NCBI GenBank assembly: GCA_032027085.1
Contig: JAVSMS010000001.1
Span: forward strand, 3,121,126-3,185,125
DNA: 64,000 bases
Direction of reading: 5' to 3'
Source of the DNA: Pseudorhodoplanes sp.
GTDB taxonomy: Bacteria; Pseudomonadota; Alphaproteobacteria; Rhizobiales; Xanthobacteraceae
Part shown: positions 1-7,795 of the stretch, piece after piece
How positions within the stretch are numbered: the stretch's first letter is position 1
Layout: each line of letters opens with the position of its first letter
The notes under the pieces: generated by a model
The model's input: the letters and a program-made list of their open reading frames with translations, nothing else
What the model was told of the DNA's origin: nothing
The model's database searches: none
Program-made: the position numbers and the translations under genes

Positions 1-7
1 GCTCACC

Positions 8-1051
8 TCACTTGCGCATCATGGCGGACTGTGCCGGAGACTGCTTCTGCGCCGGCGAGAAGTTGAGTACGACCCAGAAGTTCCAGCCTTCCGGCCGGTT
101 CTCGGCCTCGAATTCCCAGTAGCTTTTCACGTTCAGCAGACCCTGAATGTCAGTGCCGACCGGAAAGATATATCCGATCTGCGGTCCGATGCCGCCTACG
201 CGCGACTTGAACGGGCCGAGCGTCGCGCCGGCGCCGCTGTCGCCGGTGATCTGTTGGTACCAGTAACCGACCGCGCCGACGAAGAACTGCTTGTTGAGGA
301 ATTGCGAAATGCCCCAGTCGGTATGCCAGTCGATGCCGTTCTTGTAGTCGATATGCGTGTTTTCGAAATTGTAGGTGAAGCCGGTGACGACGGAGAATTC
401 ATGTCCCTTCGTTGGATCGAAATAGGTGTAGCCGGCGCCACCATCCAGCGCCCAATGCCCAAACCCGAGATTGACCAGCCGATGGGCTTCGTAGGAACCA
501 ACCGGCAAATTTGTCATGCCGTAAACCATGTAATTGTGAACGCCATGATTCCACCGGAGCGACGGCCACAGCAGAACATCGCCGAAGGCGTCCAGCGACT
601 GGCTGACGCTGCGCGACGTGGCAAAGCCGATCGGGCCCAGCGCGCCGGTGATGTTCGCGTTGACCTCCGCCTGTTGCCGGCCATAGGCGGCGATCAGGGC
701 GATCGAGAACTGGCCGCCCAGGATCGGCTCCGCCGCCGTGTAGCTCGGGCCGCTGAGCACAAGATCGGCCTTCGCATCCATGGTGGCGTTCAGGCTGACG
801 TTCAGATTTGCCGTCTGGTTGCCGAAGCGGATCGACCGTGAGGCTGCGACATTGCCGCCGGCCGACACGTCCGTGTGATAGTAAATCGTCGCCCAGCTCC
901 AGCCCGCCGTCAGCGGCGCCGCGGCCAGACTTCCATACGCTCCGGGCAGCCAGAAACTGACGCCGCCCTGGTCGGCGGACGCGGGCGCACCGCTTGCTAC
1001 CAGCATCATGAGTCCGAGAACACGTCCCAGCGTCCTGCTCTTGCGTCTCAT
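8..1051 (-). CDS. SphA-like exported outer-membrane protein
   Basis: Predicted outer-membrane beta-barrel of the SphA / 'meta-pathway' transporter-like family. The start is ATG at 1051: it has a purine-rich AGGGGGGC ribosome site just upstream and begins a textbook signal peptide (basic MRRKSR, a hydrophobic run, then cleavage near PASAD). An in-frame start 21 codons upstream would put an unlikely extension before the signal peptide. The mature protein is rich in aromatic, alternating strands and ends in short strands such as WNFWVVLNF, as expected of a barrel. It lies 1 bp after the stop of the small membrane gene, so it is the last gene of a three-gene unit. Family members are linked to uptake of hydrophobic or aromatic compounds; the substrate here is unknown. 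Confidence 0.7.
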   Translation of the reverse strand: MRRKSRTLGRVLGLMMLVASGAPASADQGGVSFWLPGAYGSLAAAPLTAGWSWATIYYHTDVSAGGNVAASRSIRFGNQTANLNVSLNATMDAKADLVLSGPSYTAAEPILGGQFSIALIAAYGRQQAEVNANITGALGPIGFATSRSVSQSLDAFGDVLLWPSLRWNHGVHNYMVYGMTNLPVGSYEAHRLVNLGFGHWALDGGAGYTYFDPTKGHEFSVVTGFTYNFENTHIDYKNGIDWHTDWGISQFLNKQFFVGAVGYWYQQITGDSGAGATLGPFKSRVGGIGPQIGYIFPVGTDIQGLLNVKSYWEFEAENRPEGWNFWVVLNFSPAQKQSPAQSAMMRK

Positions 1052-1052
1052 A

Positions 1053-1283
1053 CTATGCCCCCCTGTTGTTCGAATCGACTTCCTGGAAGTTTCCCTCAGA
1101 ACGGATTGAGACAAAGCCGAAGAAGAATGTCACCCAGCCCGCTACGTTGACTCTCTGCGCGAAAGGATGATTGCGGCGCCTGACGATGATACCCGGCAGC
1201 ATCGCCATGAAGACGATGACGAAGATCGTGCTCGCCGCCAGCACGATCAGGACGATCCCGGCGACGATGTCGAGGCCGGTCAT
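1053..1283 (-). CDS. Small inner-membrane protein, DUF3302-like (76 aa)
   Basis: Short gene lying within a longer open frame. The real start is the ATG at 1283, which overlaps the stop of the DUF1622 gene in an ATGA arrangement typical of translational coupling. The product has a hydrophobic helix (about residues 5-30), a basic RRRNHPFAQ segment and a second helix starting AGWVTFFF. The RNHP...AGW pattern matches what I recall of the DUF3302 (YiaW-like) inner-membrane family. It ends 1 bp before the SphA-like start. Function unknown; probably works with the flanking membrane proteins. Confidence 0.65.
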   Translation of the reverse strand: MTGLDIVAGIVLIVLAASTIFVIVFMAMLPGIIVRRRNHPFAQRVNVAGWVTFFFGFVSIRSEGNFQEVDSNNRGA

Positions 1284-1678
1284 GATGCCGTTCCCACGCT
1301 GCCGGATTTCGCGGGCTCGCGTTCGCGCTCCCGTTCGCGCATCTCGCCGATATCCTTTTCCAGGAAATAGTTGAGCAGCGTGCGGATGATCGCGATCACC
1401 GCGAGGCGCCCGACATCGTCCCACGTCGGCGCGATCGAGGTCTCGATGATGTCGGCACCGAGCTGAAAGGTGAGGGCGGCGACCAGCCAGCGTCCGAAGC
1501 GCAGCCAGACCGCGCGCTTTTCGTGGCCGTCCGGCTCGCCGAATATCAGCCTGAGGCCGCCGATGGCCGCCTCGATCGTGCCGATGATGACAATCAGCAG
1601 CGCGATCGCGTCGATGATCGTTGCCGCAAACTCGGTCGCGAGCGCCAGCCACCCCTTCATGAGTTCAAGCGTGGTCAA
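1280..1678 (-). CDS. DUF1622 family membrane protein
   Basis: 132-residue integral membrane protein of the DUF1622 type, with three hydrophobic helices. The middle part reads EAAIGGLRLIFGE, then LGADIIETSIAPTW and AVIAIIRTLLNYFLEKDI, which are the family landmarks. The C-terminus is charged (EREREREP). TTG at 1678 is chosen as start because a clear GGAGG lies seven bases upstream; the next ATG (1660) has no ribosome site. First gene of the unit with the DUF3302-like and SphA-like genes. The biochemical role of DUF1622 proteins is not known. Confidence 0.8.
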   Translation of the reverse strand: MTTLELMKGWLALATEFAATIIDAIALLIVIIGTIEAAIGGLRLIFGEPDGHEKRAVWLRFGRWLVAALTFQLGADIIETSIAPTWDDVGRLAVIAIIRTLLNYFLEKDIGEMREREREREPAKSGSVGTAS

Positions 1679-1877
1679 AGACTTTCCTCCGGTCGTTCAC
1701 CGCGAGTTCCGATGGAACTTGCGAGCGTCGGGAGTTCCCGCGTGTCCCAAAAGACACGTCACCTCGAGATGAGAGGCATTTTCTCCTGCTGGTTGAGGCG
1801 TGCGGCGAAAAGTGTATTGGCCCGGCCGCGCCGAGGTGACAGCGTGATGACAGGGCGATTCTTATCTGGGGGAAGAC

Positions 1878-2099
1878 TTGGCTTTCGATCCGATGCCGGC
1901 GGGCGGCAGTGGCCCGCATGGACCATTCTGCACGAGTTGCCGTGAGCCCATCGCCGAAGGGCAGCGCAGCATCCGCATCGACTTCGGCCACGATCCGCAG
2001 GGCCATCGCGGGCTGAGCGGGCTCTACCACGAGCGGTGCGGCCGGCCGTTTCAGTCGCTGGCGCACGCGCTGCACGTGCTGTCGTTCAGGCCGTTCTAG
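1878..2099 (+). CDS. Small Cys/His protein, possible zinc-binding (73 aa)
   Basis: Small plus-strand gene between two minus-strand operons. It starts with TTG, preceded five bases away by a GGGGGA ribosome site. The product contains a CTSC pair near residue 19 and a YHERC group near residue 52, spaced like a four-ligand zinc site (C-x2-C ... H-x2-C). The rest is polar, with no signal peptide or membrane helix, so it is probably cytoplasmic. I do not recognise a named family. The longer opposing frame covering 1665-2123 is arginine-rich and taken as a shadow. Confidence 0.5.
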   Translation: MAFDPMPAGGSGPHGPFCTSCREPIAEGQRSIRIDFGHDPQGHRGLSGLYHERCGRPFQSLAHALHVLSFRPF

Positions 2100-2166
2100 A
2101 CGAAGCATTGTCTTGCGCCTCATGCAGTCGCGGGCGGCGAGGGCAATCCCGCCGCCCGAAGCAGCA

Positions 2167-3708
2167 TCAGCCTCCGCCGGCCGTCTCTCTCATTTTCTCG
2201 ATCGCCTCGTCAATCGTGAAGCTGTTCGGCTTCTGTATTGGCGGGAAGTCCTTGAAGGTTTCCGCGAATTTTGCCGCGATCATGTTGATCGTGAAGACGA
2301 TGTAGTCGCGGCGGAGGAACCACTCCCAGTAGGTGTTCGACGTGATTTCGGCGAACTCATACGGATCGGTCCGCAGGTTGTAGAGCTTGGGAAGCCGCAG
2401 CCGCGTGAACGGCTCCGCCCACACCTGGAGCGTGCCCTTGCATCGCTGCTCCATGAACACAACCTTCCAGTTGTCGTAACGCAGCGCGATGATGTCGCCG
2501 TCGTCGCTGATATAGACGAACAGCTTGCGTGGACTCTCCTTCTCCTGTCCGGTGAGGTAGGGAAGCAGATTGTAGCCGTCGATGTGGTTCTTGTAGGTGC
2601 GGCCGCAGGCCTGATAGCCCTTCTTCGCCTTCTCCACGATGTCCGGCTCGCCGGCGGCTGCAAGGAAAGTCGGGAACCAGTCATGGTGCTGAACGATCTC
2701 CGTCGAGGTCTGCCCCGGCCTGATCTTGCCCGGCCAGCGCACGATCATCGGTATGCGGAACGCGCCTTCCCAGTTGGTATTCTTCTCCGAACGGAACGGC
2801 GTCATGCCGCCGTCCGGCCAGGTGTTGCGGTGGGGCCCGTTGTCCGTTGAATACTGCACGAATGTATTTTCGCTTATGCCGAGCTCGTCGAGCAGATCGA
2901 GCATCTGCCCCACATTCTTGTCGTGATCGACCATCGTGTCATGATAGGGCGACTGCCAGCGGCCGGCCTGGCCGAGGCTTTCCTTCTTGGTGTGCGTGTA
3001 AAGGTGCATGTGGGTGGTGTTGAGCCACACGAACCACGGCTTGCCGTCGGCCTCGGCGCGCTTGATGAAATCCTTGGCCGCCGCAACGAACTCGTCGTCG
3101 CAGGTTTCCATGCGCTTGCGCGTCAACGGGCCGGTATCCTCGATCTTCTGCCTGCCGACCTTGCCCCAGCGGGGCTCGACCGTTGCGTCGTCCTTGTCGG
3201 TCGCCCAGGAATGAATGACGCCGCGCGGTCCATAATTCTTGCGATAGTTTGGATAGTCCTTTTCCGGCGGGTAGTCGTACATCTCCGGCTCTTCCTCGGC
3301 GTTCAGGTGATAGAGATTGCCGAAGAACTCGTCGAAGCCGTGATTGGTCGGCAGCATGTGGTTGAGATCGCCGAGATGGTTCTTGCCGAACTGCCCGGTG
3401 GCATAGCCCTGGTTTTTCAGGGCGCCGGCAATTGTGAGAGCCTTCTCGGTCATCCCGATCGGGGCGCCGGGGAAGCCCACTTTTGAGAGGCCGGTCCGCA
3501 GGACGCTCTGCCCCGTGATGAAGGACGAACGGCCGGCGGTGCAGGATTGCTCACCGTAACTGTCGATAAACATCATGCCTTCCCTGGCGAGACGGTCGAT
3601 GTTCGGCGTCCGGTAGCCCATGAGTCCGTGCGAGTAGCAGCTCAAGTTCGAGATACCGATATCGTCGCCCCAGATGACGAGGATGTTGGGCTTTCCGCTT
3701 TTGGCCAT
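2167..3708 (-). CDS. Type I sulfatase (arylsulfatase family), copy 1
   Basis: Sulfate-ester hydrolase of the alkaline phosphatase superfamily, 513 residues. The N-terminus carries the metal-binding WGDDIG segment. At about residue 56 lies CTAGR, the C-x-(P/A)-x-R signature whose cysteine is converted to formylglycine. A DNGPH metal/active-site segment follows in the middle. ATG 3708 is chosen (GGGAGA seven bases upstream) over a TTG two codons earlier. No signal peptide is visible, so the enzyme looks cytoplasmic. It is the last gene of the sulfatase operon, a paralogue of its upstream neighbour, and in the same operon as its presumed activating enzyme. The natural substrate cannot be read from sequence. 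Confidence 0.92.
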   Translation of the reverse strand: MAKSGKPNILVIWGDDIGISNLSCYSHGLMGYRTPNIDRLAREGMMFIDSYGEQSCTAGRSSFITGQSVLRTGLSKVGFPGAPIGMTEKALTIAGALKNQGYATGQFGKNHLGDLNHMLPTNHGFDEFFGNLYHLNAEEEPEMYDYPPEKDYPNYRKNYGPRGVIHSWATDKDDATVEPRWGKVGRQKIEDTGPLTRKRMETCDDEFVAAAKDFIKRAEADGKPWFVWLNTTHMHLYTHTKKESLGQAGRWQSPYHDTMVDHDKNVGQMLDLLDELGISENTFVQYSTDNGPHRNTWPDGGMTPFRSEKNTNWEGAFRIPMIVRWPGKIRPGQTSTEIVQHHDWFPTFLAAAGEPDIVEKAKKGYQACGRTYKNHIDGYNLLPYLTGQEKESPRKLFVYISDDGDIIALRYDNWKVVFMEQRCKGTLQVWAEPFTRLRLPKLYNLRTDPYEFAEITSNTYWEWFLRRDYIVFTINMIAAKFAETFKDFPPIQKPNSFTIDEAIEKMRETAGGG

Positions 3709-3823
3709 TGTCAATTCTCCCTACTGCTTCCGGGACTATGGTTGCTTGGGTTCACATATTTGCCTCTGCGATGATCGTTGGAGAGCGGACGGCGGGATCG
3801 CTCCCGCCGCCCGAAACGACGCA

Positions 3824-5365
3824 TTACCTGCTGCCGCCCGTCGCACCCTCACGCAGCTTTTCCAGCACCTGGTCCACGCCGAAGGAACCAGCGGCTTGGC
3901 TCGGCGGGAACTCCTTGAACGTCGCCAGGAACTCGCCGACGATGTGCTGCGCGGGTACGCAGATAAAGGCATGGTCGAACCACCAGTCGTAGTATGTGTT
4001 CGATGTTATATCCGCGCGCTCATACGGATCGGTCCGCAGATTGAAGAGCTTGGGAAACCGTAGCGTCGTGAACGGCTCACCCCAGATCTTCAACGTCCCC
4101 GTAGCGCGCTGCTCCGAGAAGACGAACTTCCAGTTGTCATAGCGCAAGCCGACCAGATCGGAGTCGTCATTGAAGTAGAAGAACTCCTTGCGCGGACTCT
4201 CCTTCGTCTGGCCGGTCAGCAGCGGCAGCAGGTTGTAGCCGTCGAGATGCACCTTGAAGGTCGCATCGCCGACCTTCATGCCCTTGAGCAGCTTCTCCTT
4301 CACGTCGGGAATTCCGGCCGCGGCCAGCAGCGTCGGCGCCCAGTCGAGGTGCGCCACGATCTCGTTGCAGATGGTTCCGGCCTTGATGTGGCCAGGCCAC
4401 CTGACCATGCAGGGGACGCGGAAGGCGCCTTCCCAGTTCGAATTCTTCTCGTTGCGGAAGGGCGTCATCGCGCCGTCCGGCCAGGTGTTCATATGCGGAC
4501 CGTTGTCGGTGGAATACATGACGATCGTGTCGTCCGTCATGCCCAGGTCGTCCAGCGCCTTGAGCACCGTGCCGACGTTCTTGTCGTGGTCGATCATGGT
4601 GTCGTGGTAGGGGCTCTGCCAGCGGCCGGCCTGCCCGATGCTCTCGGGTTTGGTGTGCGTGCGCAGGTGCATGTGGGTGAAGTTCACCCAGAGGAAGACG
4701 GGCTTGTCGGCGGCCTTCTGCCGCTTCAGAAAGTCCACCGCTCGCTCGGCGAAGTCGTCGTCGCAGGTTTCCATCCGCTTCTTGGTCAGCGGGCCGGTGT
4801 CCTTGATTGTCTGCTTGCCGATCTTGCCGAAGCGCGGATCCACCGTCGGGTCATCTACGTCAGTCGCTTTGCAATCCAGGACACCGCGTGGTCCGTAGTT
4901 CGCAAAGAAGTTCGGGAAGTCCTTCGATTTCGGGTAGTCCGGCAGTTCGGGTTCCTCGGAGGCGTTCAGGTGGTAGAGGGCGCCATAGAACTCGTCGAAG
5001 CCGTGGACGGTCGGAAGGTGCTCGTTTCGGTCGCCGAGGTGGTTCTTGCCGAACTGGGCCGTGGCGTAGCCCTGTGCCTTGAGCAACTGGGCGATGGTCA
5101 CATCGCGGGCCTGCAGGCCCTGCGCGGCGCCTGGCATGCCTACCTTGGTGTTGCCCGTGCGGAATCCGCACTGTCCGGTAATGAACGAAGAGCGACCGGC
5201 TGTGCAGCTCTGCTCCGCGTATGAGTCGGTGAATCGTATTCCTTCGCTGGCGATGCGGTCGATGTTTGGGGTTCGGTAGCCCATCAGCCCGTCCGAATAG
5301 GCACTGATGTTGCTCTGGCCGATGTCGTCGCCCCAGATGATCACGATGTTTGGCTTCTTGCTCAT
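3824..5365 (-). CDS. Type I sulfatase (arylsulfatase family), copy 2
   Basis: Second sulfatase of 513 residues, collinear with its downstream paralogue from the WGDDIG metal site through SCTAGRSSFITGQ (formylglycine cysteine at about residue 54) to the DNGPH segment. The frame stays open far upstream, but the real start is the ATG at 5365, which has a GGAGGA ribosome site and begins MSKKPNIVIIWGDD, matching the paralogue. No signal peptide. The divergence between copies suggests an old duplication, perhaps with different substrate preference. Lies between the DUF202 gene and sulfatase copy 1. Confidence 0.92.
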   Translation of the reverse strand: MSKKPNIVIIWGDDIGQSNISAYSDGLMGYRTPNIDRIASEGIRFTDSYAEQSCTAGRSSFITGQCGFRTGNTKVGMPGAAQGLQARDVTIAQLLKAQGYATAQFGKNHLGDRNEHLPTVHGFDEFYGALYHLNASEEPELPDYPKSKDFPNFFANYGPRGVLDCKATDVDDPTVDPRFGKIGKQTIKDTGPLTKKRMETCDDDFAERAVDFLKRQKAADKPVFLWVNFTHMHLRTHTKPESIGQAGRWQSPYHDTMIDHDKNVGTVLKALDDLGMTDDTIVMYSTDNGPHMNTWPDGAMTPFRNEKNSNWEGAFRVPCMVRWPGHIKAGTICNEIVAHLDWAPTLLAAAGIPDVKEKLLKGMKVGDATFKVHLDGYNLLPLLTGQTKESPRKEFFYFNDDSDLVGLRYDNWKFVFSEQRATGTLKIWGEPFTTLRFPKLFNLRTDPYERADITSNTYYDWWFDHAFICVPAQHIVGEFLATFKEFPPSQAAGSFGVDQVLEKLREGATGGSR

Positions 5366-5502
5366 TTTAGTCCTCCGGTTGGCATCAAGTCGTTTCGTGC
5401 GAGTCGTGCGGGTCTCTGCGCGAGTTGGTCGCAACGCGTTTCTTCTTTTGCGGAACTTCCCTTGTTGACATCGGCCGCCTCCTGGATCTGCCGTCCGTGG
5501 GT

Positions 5503-5961
5503 TCACCCGAACGGGCCGACCTCGAACAGCATGCTGACGATGGCGAAGATGCCGATCGCCAGCAGAATGATCGCCGTCAGCAACGTGAGTGAAACCGGGA
5601 ATTTGCTTTCGCCATGCACCAGCCCCCCGGTGATCATGGTTTTTCTCTGCTCGCGCAGGTGCAGCATGAACTGAAGATGATAGGCGATGCCGCCGATCAG
5701 CATCACGATGCCGAGCGCAACCAGCGCCACGCCGAAGTTTCGTGGCGCCGCCGCGTGAGCCAGCGTCCCGGCATCCTTCAGCTTCTCGAAGAACTGGAAG
5801 ATTGTGAAGCCGAAACCGATCAGCGACAGCGAGGTACGGATCACCGACATCAGCGTGCGGTCCGCGCTCATGCGCGTGCGCTGGAATGACATGCCGGTGC
5901 GGCGGGATGACAGCTCGACCGACACGTCGTCTGGTGGTGATTTTGCGGCGACAGTGTTCAT
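5503..5961 (-). CDS. DUF202 (YidH-like) membrane protein
   Basis: Small inner-membrane protein of the DUF202/YidH type, 152 residues from ATG 5961. It has the family's polar start RTLMSVIRTSLSLIGFGFTIFQF followed by three hydrophobic helices. Most DUF202 proteins are about 110-120 residues; here the C-terminal part is longer, with a third helix ending FEVGPFG. An earlier in-frame start at 5997 would add twelve residues without a better ribosome site. It sits between the amber-interrupted membrane gene and sulfatase copy 2 in the same orientation. Function unknown. Confidence 0.8.
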   Translation of the reverse strand: MNTVAAKSPPDDVSVELSSRRTGMSFQRTRMSADRTLMSVIRTSLSLIGFGFTIFQFFEKLKDAGTLAHAAAPRNFGVALVALGIVMLIGGIAYHLQFMLHLREQRKTMITGGLVHGESKFPVSLTLLTAIILLAIGIFAIVSMLFEVGPFG

Positions 5962-6040
5962 CCTTCCGGCCCTTTTGAGACAGTGCGCTGACTGCACAGT
6001 GCATCGATTGCGATTCTCTGATCAGTAATGCAACGCAGGA

Positions 6041-7258
6041 TCAGAGCAGAAGACTCGCGACAGATTTCCAGATTTCATCGAGGGGGAATGCCAGCAGAAC
6101 CACCGGCACAAATGGCAGCAGGATTGCCGCCGCAAGCATGATCAGGTCCTTGATGCCCACCGGCACGAAGCGGATGGCGTGAACGTTCGCCACAACCGCA
6201 TAGAGATCGTTGACGGCGGAGAAATCCGGATTCTCCAGCAGGCTGCCGCGATCGGCTTGCGGCGCCCCGAGCCATTTGTGCTCGAAGGCATGCCCGGCTT
6301 CGTCGGCAAGGGCGCCATAGGCGAGCGCACCCCGCCGCCATACGCGCGTCAGCGTCGGCGTAAATACCAGGAGCGGGGCGAGGAACAGCGCCATGAGGCT
6401 CAACATCAGGCCAAAGTTGAAGGCGAGTTGCGGCGTTGGCAGTCCGCTGCCGGACAACACCATGTAAGCGGAGCGGCCGGCGGCGACGGCCGCGAGGGCC
6501 ATCGCAACAGGAGCGAAGGCGCGCAGGGACTGTCCAAGGAAGCCGAGCCCTGCGCAGTGGTCAGGGTGTGACGCCACCAGCCGCAGGTCGAACGTTGAGA
6601 TCAGCCAGAGCAGCCGCGTCCACACGGCCAGTCGCCACAGCCAGCCGAAGATGAGAACCAGCAGCAACGGCAGGCTGACCAGCATGTGCCACCAGCCGGC
6701 GGGAGACAGAAACGGCGTGATGCCGGCCGATACGGCCTAGGCCGGCAAGTCTTCACGCTGATACGAGAGGATCGTCGCCAGCACGATCAGGTAGGCACAC
6801 ACGAATGTGGCGACTTCCGTGCTTCGCGATTGCAGAAGAATGCGCGTGGACGACAGCGCATCCGTGAACCGGCTCTGGTCGTTCGGGCGCACCATGCCGC
6901 TTTCGGCGAAGTGCCGCGTTATTGTGTTGATCTGCGGGACACACCACGCTTCCGCCAGCACCAGCAATGGCACGGCGGCGAGATAGCGCGCGTGCACGCC
7001 GACCTGGACGAGAAGGGGCGTAACGTGGTCCGCATGCAGCCACAGGCTTTGCGCGATCGCGAACAGGAAAAGCGGCAACCATGCGACCAGGGCGAGCAGC
7101 AGGGCGCGCCGTCCGATGTTGAGCGCGTGCGGCTTGGCCAGGCCGAGCCATTGCTGCACCGCCAGCGGCGGCGCCTGTTCGAACAGGGCGGCGTTGTCGC
7201 TGCCGCTCATCGGCTGGCTTCTGCCGTCGGTCGTGGAATATGCGAGGGTGGCTGACAT
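6041..7258 (-). pseudogene. Conserved multi-helix membrane protein, interrupted by an in-frame amber codon
   Basis: Two open frames, 7258-6737 and 6736-6041, lie in the same frame, separated only by a TAG at 6739-6737. Read through, they give one membrane protein of about 404 residues. The first part has MSAT..., helices and an ITRHFAESG region; the second resumes AVSAGITPFLSPAGWWH and continues with helices and an FEHKWLG...YAVVANVHA region. I recall a conserved hypothetical family with both halves in one chain and a tryptophan after 'LPA', so TGG to TAG is the simplest explanation. Start ATG 7258 has GAGGG upstream. A downstream ATG at 6685 could allow reinitiation of the second half. It may be a pseudogene, a readthrough gene or a sequencing error. 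Confidence 0.75.
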
Positions 7259-7268
7259 CTTTCGACCC

Positions 7269-7769
7269 TCAGCCCGTTGCCCTGCGCGCGAGCCACCAGC
7301 GCGCGAGCATTTCGACGATCCATCGGAAGATGAAATAGGGGATGACTGCGAGCAGGATCGCGATCACCGCCGCCTCCGCCGGATAGAACGCGTCGAGCTC
7401 CTTGAATTGGTAGATGACATCCATGCAGATGCCGAGCAGCAGCACGCGTGCAACCGACGTCAGCCCTTCACGCAGGCGGCCGGTTGGTTGTGTGTGATCG
7501 AACCACGCCGTCCAGAAGAAGGATTTGTGCCCTTGACGTGCGTCCCTGAGGCCATCGTGGACGGCGGCAAGCGCGGCCATGGTCGGCTGCAGGAAAAAGC
7601 GAAAGGTCATCGGCCCACCGAAGCGGGCGAAGATGTCGCCCCAGAAGCGCTGGTGCACATCGAGCGAGAAGCCGTGCATGGCGATGCCAGCGATGAGCAG
7701 AGCCGCCGTGAGGCCGACCACTCCCCATGTGAAATAGGAGGCTCTGGGAGAGGGAGTATCGGTGGTCAT
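7269..7769 (-). CDS. Conserved integral membrane protein in sulfatase operon
   Basis: 166-residue membrane protein from ATG 7769 (GGAGG upstream). It has an N-terminal helix (WGVVGLTAALLIAGIAMHG), a soluble stretch FGGPMTFRFFLQPTMAA with HDGLRDARQG, and two further helices after REGLTSVARVLLL. It lies 26 bp downstream of the formylglycine-generating enzyme and 10 bp upstream of the amber-interrupted gene, so co-transcription is very likely. I recall it as a conserved hypothetical family without assigned function. The context suggests a membrane partner for the sulfatases, but that is inference. Confidence 0.75.
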   Translation of the reverse strand: MTTDTPSPRASYFTWGVVGLTAALLIAGIAMHGFSLDVHQRFWGDIFARFGGPMTFRFFLQPTMAALAAVHDGLRDARQGHKSFFWTAWFDHTQPTGRLREGLTSVARVLLLGICMDVIYQFKELDAFYPAEAAVIAILLAVIPYFIFRWIVEMLARWWLARRATG

Positions 7770-7795
7770 GCGGCCCGGCCTCCCTTTGCCTACGT

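Noticed and set aside
1665-2123. 152-codon minus-strand frame opposite the small Cys/His gene
   Set aside because: Arginine-rich without a domain; the plus-strand frame has a ribosome site and metal-ligand spacing.
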